Assembly: GCA_910579745.1 (NCBI GenBank)
Contig: CAJTVH010000015.1
Location: 1 to 62,150, forward strand
DNA length: 62,150 nt
Direction of reading: 5' to 3'
Source of the DNA: an uncultured Clostridia bacterium
GTDB lineage: Bacteria; Bacillota; Clostridia; Lachnospirales; CAG-274
Positions within the stretch are counted from its first letter, which is position 1. Every line of letters starts with the position of its first letter. A program made the position numbers and the translations under genes. The notes beneath the pieces are model-generated. The model was not told where the DNA came from and made no database searches. It was given only the letters and a program-made list of their open reading frames with translations. Shown here piece after piece: positions 8,295-16,678 of the stretch.

Positions 8295-10043
8295 ATGATA
8301 AGGATTAGAAAAAGCGTTATTATTGTGTTTATATTATGTATAGCTCTTATATTATCAGCGTTTTTCGCTAAAGAATTTAACTTTTATAGTTTTGATATGA
8401 TGCCATATGACTATAAAATGACTTTTAACAATAATAAAACTTCTGATATAAGTTCTGTTTGGTTTTCATACGGTGACGACAGGGAGGTTATTTTTAACAG
8501 CAATTCAGATATAACTGATAATATAAAATTTTATGAGAAAACAGAGGAATCAGTTAATTTAAAGACTTATAAAGAGATGACTGAAATTGCTGAAAACTCT
8601 ATTGGTTATTATATCGCCGCGGCTCCTGTTCAGAAATTTGATTATAATAATGATGGCATTGATGAAAATGTTTACGATTACACAAGAGCGGATTTTGGAC
8701 CTCATACTTTTGAACTTGCTCCGAGAAATTTTAATGTTGATAATATTTTATTTGAAACAGCCTTTGAGGAAAGAAAATATATTAAAGTTTTCTTTAAAAA
8801 TGAAATACTTAGAAACAGAACTGTTAATATTATATCAAAAGACGGTGATTTCAAAGAATATAATACAGATGAAAACGGATTTATAAAAGGACTTCCCTCA
8901 AAAGTTTTAAGACAGGGATTTACGGCTGTATATTCAGAGGGAAATAATGTTTATCGTATACAATACGCAATAGAGGACTATGATTATTTTTCATCTCATT
9001 TTTATAAAGCCTTTATTCCTCTTTTATATGTATTATTTTTCAGTGCTTTAGGAATTATGGCTATATATTTTATAAGAGAAATCTATAACAGAAACAAATA
9101 TGGAAATATTTTCGCAAAGAAAAATAAAGATTTTAACTTTGAGAGATATGGAAAAACATATTATTCAAAATTTACGATAATACGGTTTTTATTTTTACTT
9201 TTTGGTTTTGTTATGTGGACTTATTTAGGAAAATTGATTTCACAGGGGCAGACGCTTAATAATATCGCAATACCTGTTTTCAGCTGTCCTTTTAATCTCG
9301 ACCAGACATTTGAATCAAGCTGTTATTATCTTACTCATTTGACTATATTGTTTACAAGAAATTGGAAATATATTGTATCATTTTTAATTACATTATTTAT
9401 AATGCTGATTTTTGGAGGAAGAATATTATGTGGATTTATGTGTCCTCTTGGTTTTGTTCAGGATATTGTTTTTAAAATAAGAAAAACTTTACATATAAAG
9501 TCTATTGTTTTAAATGACAGAGCTAACAGATTAATTCAGTTTATAAAATGGATTTGGATAATATTGTTTATAGGTTTTGTTTTTACAGGAAACGACTTTT
9601 GTGATATATGTCCTAATAAAGTTTTCTCTCCCGCTTTAGGCGGCTGGTGGGTAAACCTTGCCCTTGCGGGTTTCTTAGAAGTTTCACTTCTTGTGGGAAG
9701 TTTTTATATTGACCGTTTTTGGTGTCTTATGTGTCCTATGGGATATATACTTGGAATATTTTATAAATACAATATTTTTAAACTCAAAAAAGATTGTACA
9801 GCCTGTACAGAATGCGGAGGTTGTTATGAGGCGTGTTCGATGAGGCTTAAAAATATTTATACTGAAAGAGAAAAAGAAAATGTTCAATGTGTGGATTGTA
9901 TTATGTGCGGAAAATGTATAGAAAAATGTCCTGAGAACAATGCCCTTTCTCTTACGTTATTTGGAAAAACTATATATTCTTCATCACGAGAATCATTTAT
10001 AAAAAAGTATAATAAGACAAGAAGTGATAAAAGTGACAGATGA
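8295..10043 (+). CDS. Membrane polyferredoxin (NapH/NosR/CcoG-like) with external domain
   Basis: 582 residues. A TM helix (about 7-25) is followed by a roughly 200-residue extracytoplasmic domain that I do not recognise, then about five more TM helices. Paired cysteine motifs typical of NapH/NosR-type proteins occur at GGRILCGFMCP (C379, C383), DFCDICP (C436, C439) and FWCLMCP (C477, C480). Two classical 2x[4Fe-4S] ferredoxin motifs follow at 501-514 and 532-545. It probably carries electrons across or along the membrane to the cytoplasmic double-cubane-type reductase encoded on both sides of it. It starts 5 bases after the previous gene and overlaps the next by 20 bases. Confidence 0.85.
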   Translation: MIRIRKSVIIVFILCIALILSAFFAKEFNFYSFDMMPYDYKMTFNNNKTSDISSVWFSYGDDREVIFNSNSDITDNIKFYEKTEESVNLKTYKEMTEIAENSIGYYIAAAPVQKFDYNNDGIDENVYDYTRADFGPHTFELAPRNFNVDNILFETAFEERKYIKVFFKNEILRNRTVNIISKDGDFKEYNTDENGFIKGLPSKVLRQGFTAVYSEGNNVYRIQYAIEDYDYFSSHFYKAFIPLLYVLFFSALGIMAIYFIREIYNRNKYGNIFAKKNKDFNFERYGKTYYSKFTIIRFLFLLFGFVMWTYLGKLISQGQTLNNIAIPVFSCPFNLDQTFESSCYYLTHLTILFTRNWKYIVSFLITLFIMLIFGGRILCGFMCPLGFVQDIVFKIRKTLHIKSIVLNDRANRLIQFIKWIWIILFIGFVFTGNDFCDICPNKVFSPALGGWWVNLALAGFLEVSLLVGSFYIDRFWCLMCPMGYILGIFYKYNIFKLKKDCTACTECGGCYEACSMRLKNIYTEREKENVQCVDCIMCGKCIEKCPENNALSLTLFGKTIYSSSRESFIKKYNKTRSDKSDR

Positions 10044-11316
10044 TTTTGACGAACACAGAAAAGAACTTTTTAGAAATAAATCCAGGAGAATAGCTTTATC
10101 ATACCTTAAAAAAGCGGAAAATATAAATGGTATGTTTAATGAAATGAAATCTTTTTTCAATGTTTTAAAAAATATTTTTGTTGATTTTGAGGATATAAAA
10201 AGAAAAAAAGAAGCTAAGCTTATAGGAAGCTATTGCGCTATGGTTCCAGAGGAGCTTATATATGCCGCTAAAGGTCAGCCGGTCAGAATGTGTTCAGGAA
10301 GTTATACGGCTTATTCTATTGGTGATGAGTATGCGCCAAGAGACGCTTGCCCTCTTGTAAAATCGGTTATGGGTTTTAATAATATAAACACTATGCCTAT
10401 GTATGATAACTGTTCATTATTAATAGTGCCTGTTTCCTGTGACTGTAAAAAGAAAATAGCGGGACTTCTTATGAAAAATAAAAATGTTTTTATACTTAGT
10501 ATGCCTCCATCGAAAACAGACGATTATTATATGAATGAGTTTATAAAGCAATTATATAAACTTATTCCAGTTATAGAAGAGGAAACAGGAAATGAAATAA
10601 CCGAAAAATCTCTTTTTGAGGCAATACAGCTTACAGGTTATGCTCAGTATGAGCTTTCAAGGTTTAATTCCTTAAAAAGAAAAGCACCTTTACTGTTTAA
10701 TGGTTCACAGGTTATGTCTGTTATGAATGCTTATGCCTATATGAATGCGGGAGAATGGGGAGAGCAGCTCAAAAAACTTAATGATGAGGCTGAAAAATAT
10801 TTAAAAAACAAAGAGTTTTCGGCAAAAGAAAATTATCCAAGAATTTTAATCACAGGCTCTCCTATTGTATTTCCTAATATAAAAATACCGTTGCTTATTG
10901 AGGAAACAGGAAGTCATCTTACCGCTGATGAAACTTGTATGGGTGAAAGAAGTTTGTACGACCCGGCGATAATTATTGAAAACAGCTTTGACAGTATGTT
11001 AAGAGGTATTGCCAACAGATACATAAAACCTTGTACTTGTCCCGTATTTGGAAATAATACTCAGAGAATATTCAAAATAAAGCAAATGATAAAAGATTAC
11101 GGTATTCAGGGAGTCATCTATCACGTTTTAAGAGGTTGTCTTGTATATGACTATGAGTATCAATTAATTGAAAATGAGCTTTCAAAAATTAATATTCCGG
11201 TTATAAGAGTTGAAAGTGATTACAGTGAGGAGGATACAGAACAGATAAGAATAAGACTTGAGGCTTTTACAGAAATAATAAAAATGAGAAATTTAAAGAA
11301 AGCAGGGAGGGAATAA
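10024..11316 (+). CDS. Double-cubane-cluster-type reductase subunit (YjiM/HgdB family)
   Basis: 430 residues of the 2-hydroxyacyl-CoA dehydratase superfamily. The cysteine pattern fits the double-cubane-cluster proteins: GSYCAMVPEE (C71), RMC (C90), DACP (C109), SCDCKKK (C139, C141), DETCMGER (C305), KPCTCP (C337, C339) and RGCLVYD (C372). In that family a [8Fe-9S] cluster is fed electrons by an ATP-hydrolysing activator; the matching activator gene follows after 2 bases. The start is GTG at 10024 (or a second GTG at 10033), inside the end of the polyferredoxin gene. Known double-cubane proteins are homodimers, but here a Cys-poor paralog is in the same operon, so a heteromer is likely. The substrate is unknown. 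Confidence 0.85.
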   Translation: MIKVTDDFDEHRKELFRNKSRRIALSYLKKAENINGMFNEMKSFFNVLKNIFVDFEDIKRKKEAKLIGSYCAMVPEELIYAAKGQPVRMCSGSYTAYSIGDEYAPRDACPLVKSVMGFNNINTMPMYDNCSLLIVPVSCDCKKKIAGLLMKNKNVFILSMPPSKTDDYYMNEFIKQLYKLIPVIEEETGNEITEKSLFEAIQLTGYAQYELSRFNSLKRKAPLLFNGSQVMSVMNAYAYMNAGEWGEQLKKLNDEAEKYLKNKEFSAKENYPRILITGSPIVFPNIKIPLLIEETGSHLTADETCMGERSLYDPAIIIENSFDSMLRGIANRYIKPCTCPVFGNNTQRIFKIKQMIKDYGIQGVIYHVLRGCLVYDYEYQLIENELSKINIPVIRVESDYSEEDTEQIRIRLEAFTEIIKMRNLKKAGRE

Positions 11317-11318
11317 AA

Positions 11319-12107
11319 ATGGCTTATTTTATAGGACTTGACGGGGGTTCTACTTATGTTAAGGCGGCTCTTATTAATAATAAAACTATTGCTGATACTA
11401 TTGTTAAATCAAGCGGTATAGACAATAATAAAACAGCTGAAAAACTTATAGAAATACTTTGTGACAGAAATAGAATTAAAATTTCAGATATAAAGTACAC
11501 TATGGCAACAGGTTACAGCAGAAAAATACTTGATGTGGCAAATGATGATATATCTGAGATTACCGCTCACGCTTATGGCGTAAGAATTACGGCGCCAAAA
11601 GATTACAGACCTGGAATGATTGTTGATATAGGCGGTCAGGATAGTAAAATAATATACCTTGACAGTAATTTTGACGTAAAGAATTTTACTATGAATGATA
11701 AATGCGCGGCGGGAACAGGAAAGTTTATGGAGGTTATAGCACAGCTTCTTGAAACTACTATTCATAAAGCCGGAGAAATTTCTCTTGAAAGCAAAGAACC
11801 TTGCGATATAAACAGCACTTGCGTTGTTTTCGCTCAAACAGAGGTTATATCTCTTATGGCAAGAAAATTTGACCGAAAAGATATATTAGCGGGAATACAT
11901 TTGTCTATGGCGAAAAGAATTATAAAAATGATGAAAAAAGCAGAAAAGAACGGCGATATACTTATGACCGGAGGCGGCGCTCTGAATATAGGAATACATA
12001 AAGCGTTTGAGGAAGAACTTATGAGAAAAGTGTATGTAGCTGAGTATCCTCAATTTAACGGAGCTATAGGAGCCGCTTTAATAGGTAAAGAGAGGTGTGA
12101 ACAATGA
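11319..12107 (+). CDS. ATP-dependent activator/reductase of double-cubane protein (HgdC/YjiL family)
   Basis: A 262-residue ASKHA-fold ATPase (BadF/BadG/HgdC type). The phosphate loop is GLDGGSTYVK, and GGQDSK and TGGGALN are the other nucleotide-site motifs. C129 in NDKCAAGTGKF and C168 in NSTCVVF are the ligands for the [4Fe-4S] cluster bridging the homodimer; their 39-residue spacing is that of HgdC. ATP hydrolysis drives a very-low-potential electron into the partner reductase. GGGAGGG precedes the ATG. The stop overlaps the start of the next gene (ATGA). Confidence 0.93.
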   Translation: MAYFIGLDGGSTYVKAALINNKTIADTIVKSSGIDNNKTAEKLIEILCDRNRIKISDIKYTMATGYSRKILDVANDDISEITAHAYGVRITAPKDYRPGMIVDIGGQDSKIIYLDSNFDVKNFTMNDKCAAGTGKFMEVIAQLLETTIHKAGEISLESKEPCDINSTCVVFAQTEVISLMARKFDRKDILAGIHLSMAKRIIKMMKKAEKNGDILMTGGGALNIGIHKAFEEELMRKVYVAEYPQFNGAIGAALIGKERCEQ

Positions 12108-12766
12108 TTACATCTATTATATCAGCTTTTACGGTTGGACTTGGGTGCGGTTCTTGCTGTAGCCCTTTTATAAGTTTGTTTTTATCATCTTATGTAGTAT
12201 CTCATTGTAAAAGCATAAAAAGAGGAATACTTTCATTTATAGAGTTTTTCACCGGAAAAATATCAGGAATTGTTTTGCTTTGTATTATGTCATCACTATT
12301 AGGCAAACGAATTGTAAATGATGAAGGTTTTATAGGAGATATTAATTTAAGGATTATATCTCAGCTTATAATGAGTTTTACAGGAATTGTTTTGCTTATA
12401 AAATGGATTAAAGAATACAGAGGATTAAAGAAAAGTAAATGTACAAATTGTTCAAATCACATTAACGATAAATATAATAAAAAAATTATGCCTATGTACA
12501 TTGCCGGTTTTGCCTATGGAATTACTCCGTGTGCCCCTCTTATAATTATAATTGGATATTCCTTTTCTCTTTCAGTTTTAAACGCTTTGCTTACAGGTAT
12601 AAGTTTTGGTGCCGCAAGTATATTAAGTCCTGTTATTATGCTCGCTGTTATATCGGGAGCATTTTCAAAAAGAATAACAAAAGAAATACCGGAATATATA
12701 AAGTGGTTTCGATTTGTTTCATATATATTATTGTTAATAATACCGTTTGTTATTCCTATTGAGTAA
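12104..12766 (+). CDS. CcdA/DsbD-like membrane thiol-electron transporter
   Basis: A 220-residue membrane protein with about six hydrophobic segments. The paired motifs GCGSCCSPF (C15, C18, C19) and GITPCAPL (C143) match the two reactive cysteines of the CcdA/DsbD fold, which pass reducing equivalents from cytoplasmic thioredoxin to the outside. A cytoplasmic or external loop holds CTNC (C113, C116). It overlaps the activator gene by 4 bases (ATGA), so it is translationally coupled and belongs to the operon. It may keep the external domain of the polyferredoxin or another exported factor reduced. The family also shades into TauE/SafE-like permeases, so the thiol role is likely but not proven. 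Confidence 0.75.
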   Translation: MITSIISAFTVGLGCGSCCSPFISLFLSSYVVSHCKSIKRGILSFIEFFTGKISGIVLLCIMSSLLGKRIVNDEGFIGDINLRIISQLIMSFTGIVLLIKWIKEYRGLKKSKCTNCSNHINDKYNKKIMPMYIAGFAYGITPCAPLIIIIGYSFSLSVLNALLTGISFGAASILSPVIMLAVISGAFSKRITKEIPEYIKWFRFVSYILLLIIPFVIPIE

Positions 12767-12807
12767 TTTGTATTTTTATTTTTAAATTAATTAAAGGAGA
12801 CATTCCT

Positions 12808-13371
12808 ATGGAAAATGATATTTTAACTCGTGATAAAAGTGGTTTGCCTGTTTCATCAAAAGAAAAAGATTTTACTGTTATTGAAAAAATCCAAATAAAT
12901 ACTCGAAAAATACTTGCGGAAATTAATTTCGGTTATAAAAGTGATGATGAGATAAGGGTATTATTTAAAAAGATTACAGAAAGAAAAATAGAAAAGTCAA
13001 CAACAATACTACCGCCTTTTCAAACCGATTTTGGAAAAAACATTATTTTAGGAAAAGATGTGTTTATAAATACAGGATGTACATTTATGGACAGAGGAGG
13101 TATCGAAATAGGCGATGGGGCTTTTATCGGTCCGGATGTTAAGCTGATTACAATAAATCACGATATAAATCCTCAAAAAAGATATATAACATATTGTAAA
13201 CCTATAAAAATTCATAAAAATGTATGGATTGGCGCTGGTGCTGTTATTTTGCCCGGAGTTACAATAGGAGATGGTTCGATTATAGGCGCAGGAGCTGTTG
13301 TGACAAAAGATGTTGAGGCTATGACTATTGTGGGAGGTATTCCGGCAAAGGCAATCAAAAAAATTATTTAA
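12808..13371 (+). CDS. Hexapeptide-repeat O-acetyltransferase (maltose/galactoside type)
   Basis: A 187-residue left-handed beta-helix acyltransferase. The N-terminal helical cap (to about 70) is followed by isoleucine-rich hexapeptide turns (IEIGDGAFIGP, VWIGAGAVILPGVTIGDGSIIGAGAVV). Catalytic His118 lies in ITINHDI. It transfers acetyl from acetyl-CoA to a sugar or similar hydroxyl. AAAGGAGA precedes the ATG. It follows the iron-sulfur operon after 41 bases with no clear terminator, so it may be co-transcribed. Confidence 0.9.
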   Translation: MENDILTRDKSGLPVSSKEKDFTVIEKIQINTRKILAEINFGYKSDDEIRVLFKKITERKIEKSTTILPPFQTDFGKNIILGKDVFINTGCTFMDRGGIEIGDGAFIGPDVKLITINHDINPQKRYITYCKPIKIHKNVWIGAGAVILPGVTIGDGSIIGAGAVVTKDVEAMTIVGGIPAKAIKKII

Positions 13372-13422
13372 TATTATTTACGGTTTGTTATTTATAAATA
13401 TTTTTTAACGGAGGTATGACTT

Positions 13423-15498
13423 ATGAGAAAACACAAATTTATAGCCATTATTACAAGTATTATGATAATTTTGGTTTCTTGCAATAGTGTTATAGGAGGC
13501 GACAATTCAAATATGAGTTCGACTAATAATACAAACAATTCTGTATTTCCTCAGCATGAACCTTATGGCAAAGGCATAGGCGCAATGCCCGGTCGTGTGG
13601 TATGGTCGCATAATCCCGATTCCGTAGAATGGAACGGAGAAGGCTATTGGTGGGAACCTGAAAACTTTGACGAGAAAACAATTAAAAGTATGGTTAATAA
13701 TAGTATTGCCATATTAGGCGGCAAGGAAAACGTAAAAGATGGCTGGAATAGCCTTTTTACTGCTCACAATTCAACAAGAAATAAAACGGCGGGTTATGTA
13801 AAAGGAGAAAAAATAGCAATAAAAGCTAATATAAACGGTTCGGCTGTTTTTGATGATGATACATCCGGAGAAACAAAAATGAGTTATACAAATCCTGTTT
13901 TACTTAAAGCATTATTGTTATCTCTTGTTGAAAACGGCGGTGTTAATCCGTCAGATATTACAGTATATGATGTTTCACGTTTATTTCCTGATTATATGGT
14001 GGAAATGTGTAATGAGGGAATTTTAAAAGGAGTTAATTTTGTAGGCAGAAATAATGGAATTGCTGATGAAAATAAGCCTATTAACTGGTCATATGAATTC
14101 AGCGGAGCGGTCAATTACCTTCCAACTTGTGTAACAGAAGCTGAGTATGTAATCAATTTAGCGAATCTTAAAGGACATAGTTATGGTATAACATTATGCG
14201 GTAAAAATCATTTTGGCTCATTTATAAACGGTAATGCTATGCGTCCGCCGGAGGGAGCTAATCTTCATCAGTTCCTTACAAAAAATGAAATGGGTATATA
14301 TAGTCCTCTTACAGATTTAACATCAAATTATCAGCTTGGAGGAAAAACTGTTCTTTATATGCTTGACGCTCTTATATGCGCTAATTCTGAGGGTTCCTCC
14401 ATAACAGCAGACAATTCAAAATGGCAGCAAGCTCCTTTTAATAATGACTATACTTCAAGTATATTTGTTTCTCAAGACCCTGTCGCGATAGATTCTGTTG
14501 GAGCGGATTTTCTTATAAATGAACCAACAGTAACTCAAAATAACGTTTCTCTAAGGAATAACCCAAATGTTGAAAATTATCTTCATGAGTCAGGACTTAT
14601 CTCAAACGCGCCATCAGAAAATATATATTATGATGGAAACGGAAACAGAGTTGAAAATCTTGGAGTTCACGAGCATTGGAATACTCCGGCGGATAAAAAA
14701 TACAGCAGAAATCTTGGTAAAAATGAGGGGATTGAGCTTATCAATGCCGAAGAATATAACAATAAAGATAAGAACAATGTTCTTATAGCGTGTTTTTCAA
14801 GAACGGGAAATACAAAGCAGATAAGCGATATGATATATAAACATATAGGCGGAACCCAATTTGATATAAAAACAAAACGTATATATTCTGATGATTATAG
14901 TACAGTTATACAACAGGCAAGAGAAGAACAAAACAGTAACGCAAGACCGGAGCTTTTGGAAAATATTGAAAATATTGATGATTATGATATTATATTTATA
15001 GGATATCCAATTTGGCTTAACGATACCCCTATGGCTGTTCTTACATTTCTTGAAAGTCATAATTTTTCGGGAAAAACCATAATACCGTTCTGTACATCAG
15101 GAAGCAGTTCTCCAAATAAGAGTTACAGCAGTATAAAAAATACGGTTCCAAACGTTGATGTGCTTAATGGTTTTTGGGTTACAGGTTCTTTCGTTTCAGA
15201 TTCAGAAATAAAAGTCAATGAATGGATAGACAGCCTTAAACTCAAAATAAAAGATAACATCAAAGAAGAAGTTTTTTTATACGGAGATGCTGATAATAAC
15301 AAAAATATAACCGCAAATGACGCTTCAAGTGTACTTCAAAAAGTGCTGAACTCTAATTTTAAATTACCTATTGAGGAAAATTCAAATTATATAAAATATA
15401 TTGATGTTAATAATGACGGAAAATTAACGGCTGCTGACGTAGCAATGATATTAGCGAAATCATTAAATAAAGATTTTAAATTTGTTGTTGAAAACTAA
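13423..15498 (+). CDS. Lipoprotein fusing DUF362, flavodoxin and dockerin-like domains
   Basis: 691 residues. The signal peptide has the lipobox IILVSC (C20), so the protein is anchored on the outer face of the membrane. Residues about 80-420 resemble DUF362 (the KANINGSAVF region, NPVLLKALL, INLANLKGH, a long region ending near DPVAIDSVGADF). Residues about 450-610 are a flavodoxin domain with the FMN phosphate loop CFSRTGNTKQ and IGYPIWLNDTP. Residues about 621-691 hold two EF-hand-like repeats (DADNNKNITANDA; DVNNDGKLTAADV), the arrangement of a type I dockerin. GGAGGT precedes the ATG. Flavodoxins are normally cytoplasmic, so an exported one next to a membrane polyferredoxin operon is unusual. 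Redox partnership is inference. Confidence 0.85.
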   Translation: MRKHKFIAIITSIMIILVSCNSVIGGDNSNMSSTNNTNNSVFPQHEPYGKGIGAMPGRVVWSHNPDSVEWNGEGYWWEPENFDEKTIKSMVNNSIAILGGKENVKDGWNSLFTAHNSTRNKTAGYVKGEKIAIKANINGSAVFDDDTSGETKMSYTNPVLLKALLLSLVENGGVNPSDITVYDVSRLFPDYMVEMCNEGILKGVNFVGRNNGIADENKPINWSYEFSGAVNYLPTCVTEAEYVINLANLKGHSYGITLCGKNHFGSFINGNAMRPPEGANLHQFLTKNEMGIYSPLTDLTSNYQLGGKTVLYMLDALICANSEGSSITADNSKWQQAPFNNDYTSSIFVSQDPVAIDSVGADFLINEPTVTQNNVSLRNNPNVENYLHESGLISNAPSENIYYDGNGNRVENLGVHEHWNTPADKKYSRNLGKNEGIELINAEEYNNKDKNNVLIACFSRTGNTKQISDMIYKHIGGTQFDIKTKRIYSDDYSTVIQQAREEQNSNARPELLENIENIDDYDIIFIGYPIWLNDTPMAVLTFLESHNFSGKTIIPFCTSGSSSPNKSYSSIKNTVPNVDVLNGFWVTGSFVSDSEIKVNEWIDSLKLKIKDNIKEEVFLYGDADNNKNITANDASSVLQKVLNSNFKLPIEENSNYIKYIDVNNDGKLTAADVAMILAKSLNKDFKFVVEN

Positions 15499-15596
15499 TG
15501 TCTGTTATTAAAAAAATAACGATTTAATGATTTTTAAATCACTTTAATTTTCTTGCAAATATTTAAAGTATAGTATTGTAATACTAAAAGATAAAT

Positions 15597-15804
15597 ATAA
15601 AATCAATAGAAATAAATTTATTTCTATTAGACCTCCTCGGAAACTATAAAATTGACAGATAAGTACAGATTTTTTTGATAGGCGAAATTAAATTTTCGCA
15701 GTAATACTCGTAGTGGTATTTCAAGAAAATTTAATAAAGCATATCGAAAAAAGATGTGCTTAGATGGCTTTTTTATTAGTTTCCGAGGAGGTCTATTGAT
15801 TTTT
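15597..15804. repeat. Long inverted-repeat element with internal hairpins (MITE or structured RNA)
   Basis: A 19-bp perfect inverted repeat (15628-15646 with 15777-15795) bounds 168 bp. Outside it, 15597-15608 pairs again with 15793-15804. The left arm is split by a perfect 24-bp palindrome (15605-15628). The interior holds smaller hairpins (GGCGAAA/TTTTCGC, AATAC/GTATT). There is no reading frame. It could be a miniature transposable element or a structured transcript after the lipoprotein gene. No second copy occurs in the window. Confidence 0.6.
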
Positions 15805-15947
15805 TACATTCTTTTTTATAACAATCTTTGAGCGTTTTAAAAATTATATTTTATAAAAAATGGTAGCTGACATCAGTCGGTGCAGAAAAAATATAAGTTT
15901 CCCCGTTATGATTTTTTACAATTCTAAAATTACAAAAAATTATAAAA

Positions 15948-16082
15948 ACTATAAATGAGCAAATTTGAAAAGTTGCTCAAAAAACGGCCTGTTTTATACT
16001 CTTAAATGGATTGGTATAGGTTATATTTATATATTTTTTTGTGTAACTTGCATAATTAAAATAAAATTTGCTCATTTATAGT
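15948..16082. repeat. 135-bp inverted-repeat structure with competing hairpin
   Basis: A perfect 19-bp inverted repeat (15948-15966 with 16064-16082). The left arm can instead form a local 7-bp hairpin, TGAGCAA (15956-15962) with TTGCTCA (15973-15979), so two folds exclude each other. It contains no gene and lies between the lipoprotein gene and the broken gene at the end of the mobile element. Confidence 0.55.
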
Positions 16083-16109
16083 ATAAAAACTTATTCTGTA
16101 TAACTACCT

Positions 16110-16613
16110 TTAAAATTTACAATTTTTTTGATTTTTTTTAATTTTATTTAAAGCTAAATCTTTTAGAGTATTGCTATTTCTTTCCTGATAATTCGCTTTC
16201 AAATTATCACGAATAAAATTTATATATTTGTTTGTGTATTATTTTAAAAGTTTTATAATTTCTCTATATTCATTAAGTTTATCAGGTTGATTTTCAAAAA
16301 CAGCATTATAAATTTTCAAAGCAGTTTTTCTTTCAAAATCTGTATTATGCCCTGTTTTAGATTTTAAAACTCCAATAACTTCAAGTAACTCTGCATATTC
16401 AATCAAAGAATTAAATTTTTCTTTTTGACAGCACTCAATATATTCCGAATAATTTTGAGGTATATATTGAGGCTTAAAATATTCCGAAAATTGCTCCAAT
16501 ACTTCAATAGCTTTTTTGATATTGCCTGATACAGCATAACATTCAGCTATCTTTTTCGCAAGAACATAACCGTCATAACTGTATAATTCGTCTGTTTCAT
16601 TTAAACTAAACTG
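16110..16613 (-). pseudogene. 3' remnant of an unrecognised gene, cut at a palindrome
   Basis: On the minus strand a frame of about 168 codons opens right at the palindrome at 16610-16623 and ends with TAA at 16110, with one in-frame TAA at 16239-16241. The translation is coding-like, helical and charged (YSYDGYVLAKKIAEC, AIEVLEQFSEYF, then a Lys-rich tail), perhaps a TPR-like helical-repeat protein. There is no proper start; a stop codon lies in the palindrome itself. This looks like the 3' part of a host gene separated from its 5' part by insertion of the recombinase-bearing element, followed by decay. The gene family is not recognised. Confidence 0.55.
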
Positions 16614-16623
16614 TCAAGACAGT
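16610..16623. other. Candidate attachment/crossover site of the mobile element
   Basis: ACTGTC-AA-GACAGT is a perfect 6-bp inverted repeat around a central dinucleotide, the layout of a serine-recombinase crossover site. It lies 55 bases beyond the 3' end of the recombinase array and exactly where the truncated reading frame begins. The other end of the element is not identified, so this is inference. Confidence 0.4.
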
Positions 16624-16678
16624 ACAAAATATTTTTTATAAATTTTTGCTGACATTAATTGTAATCTTAAAATTATAT

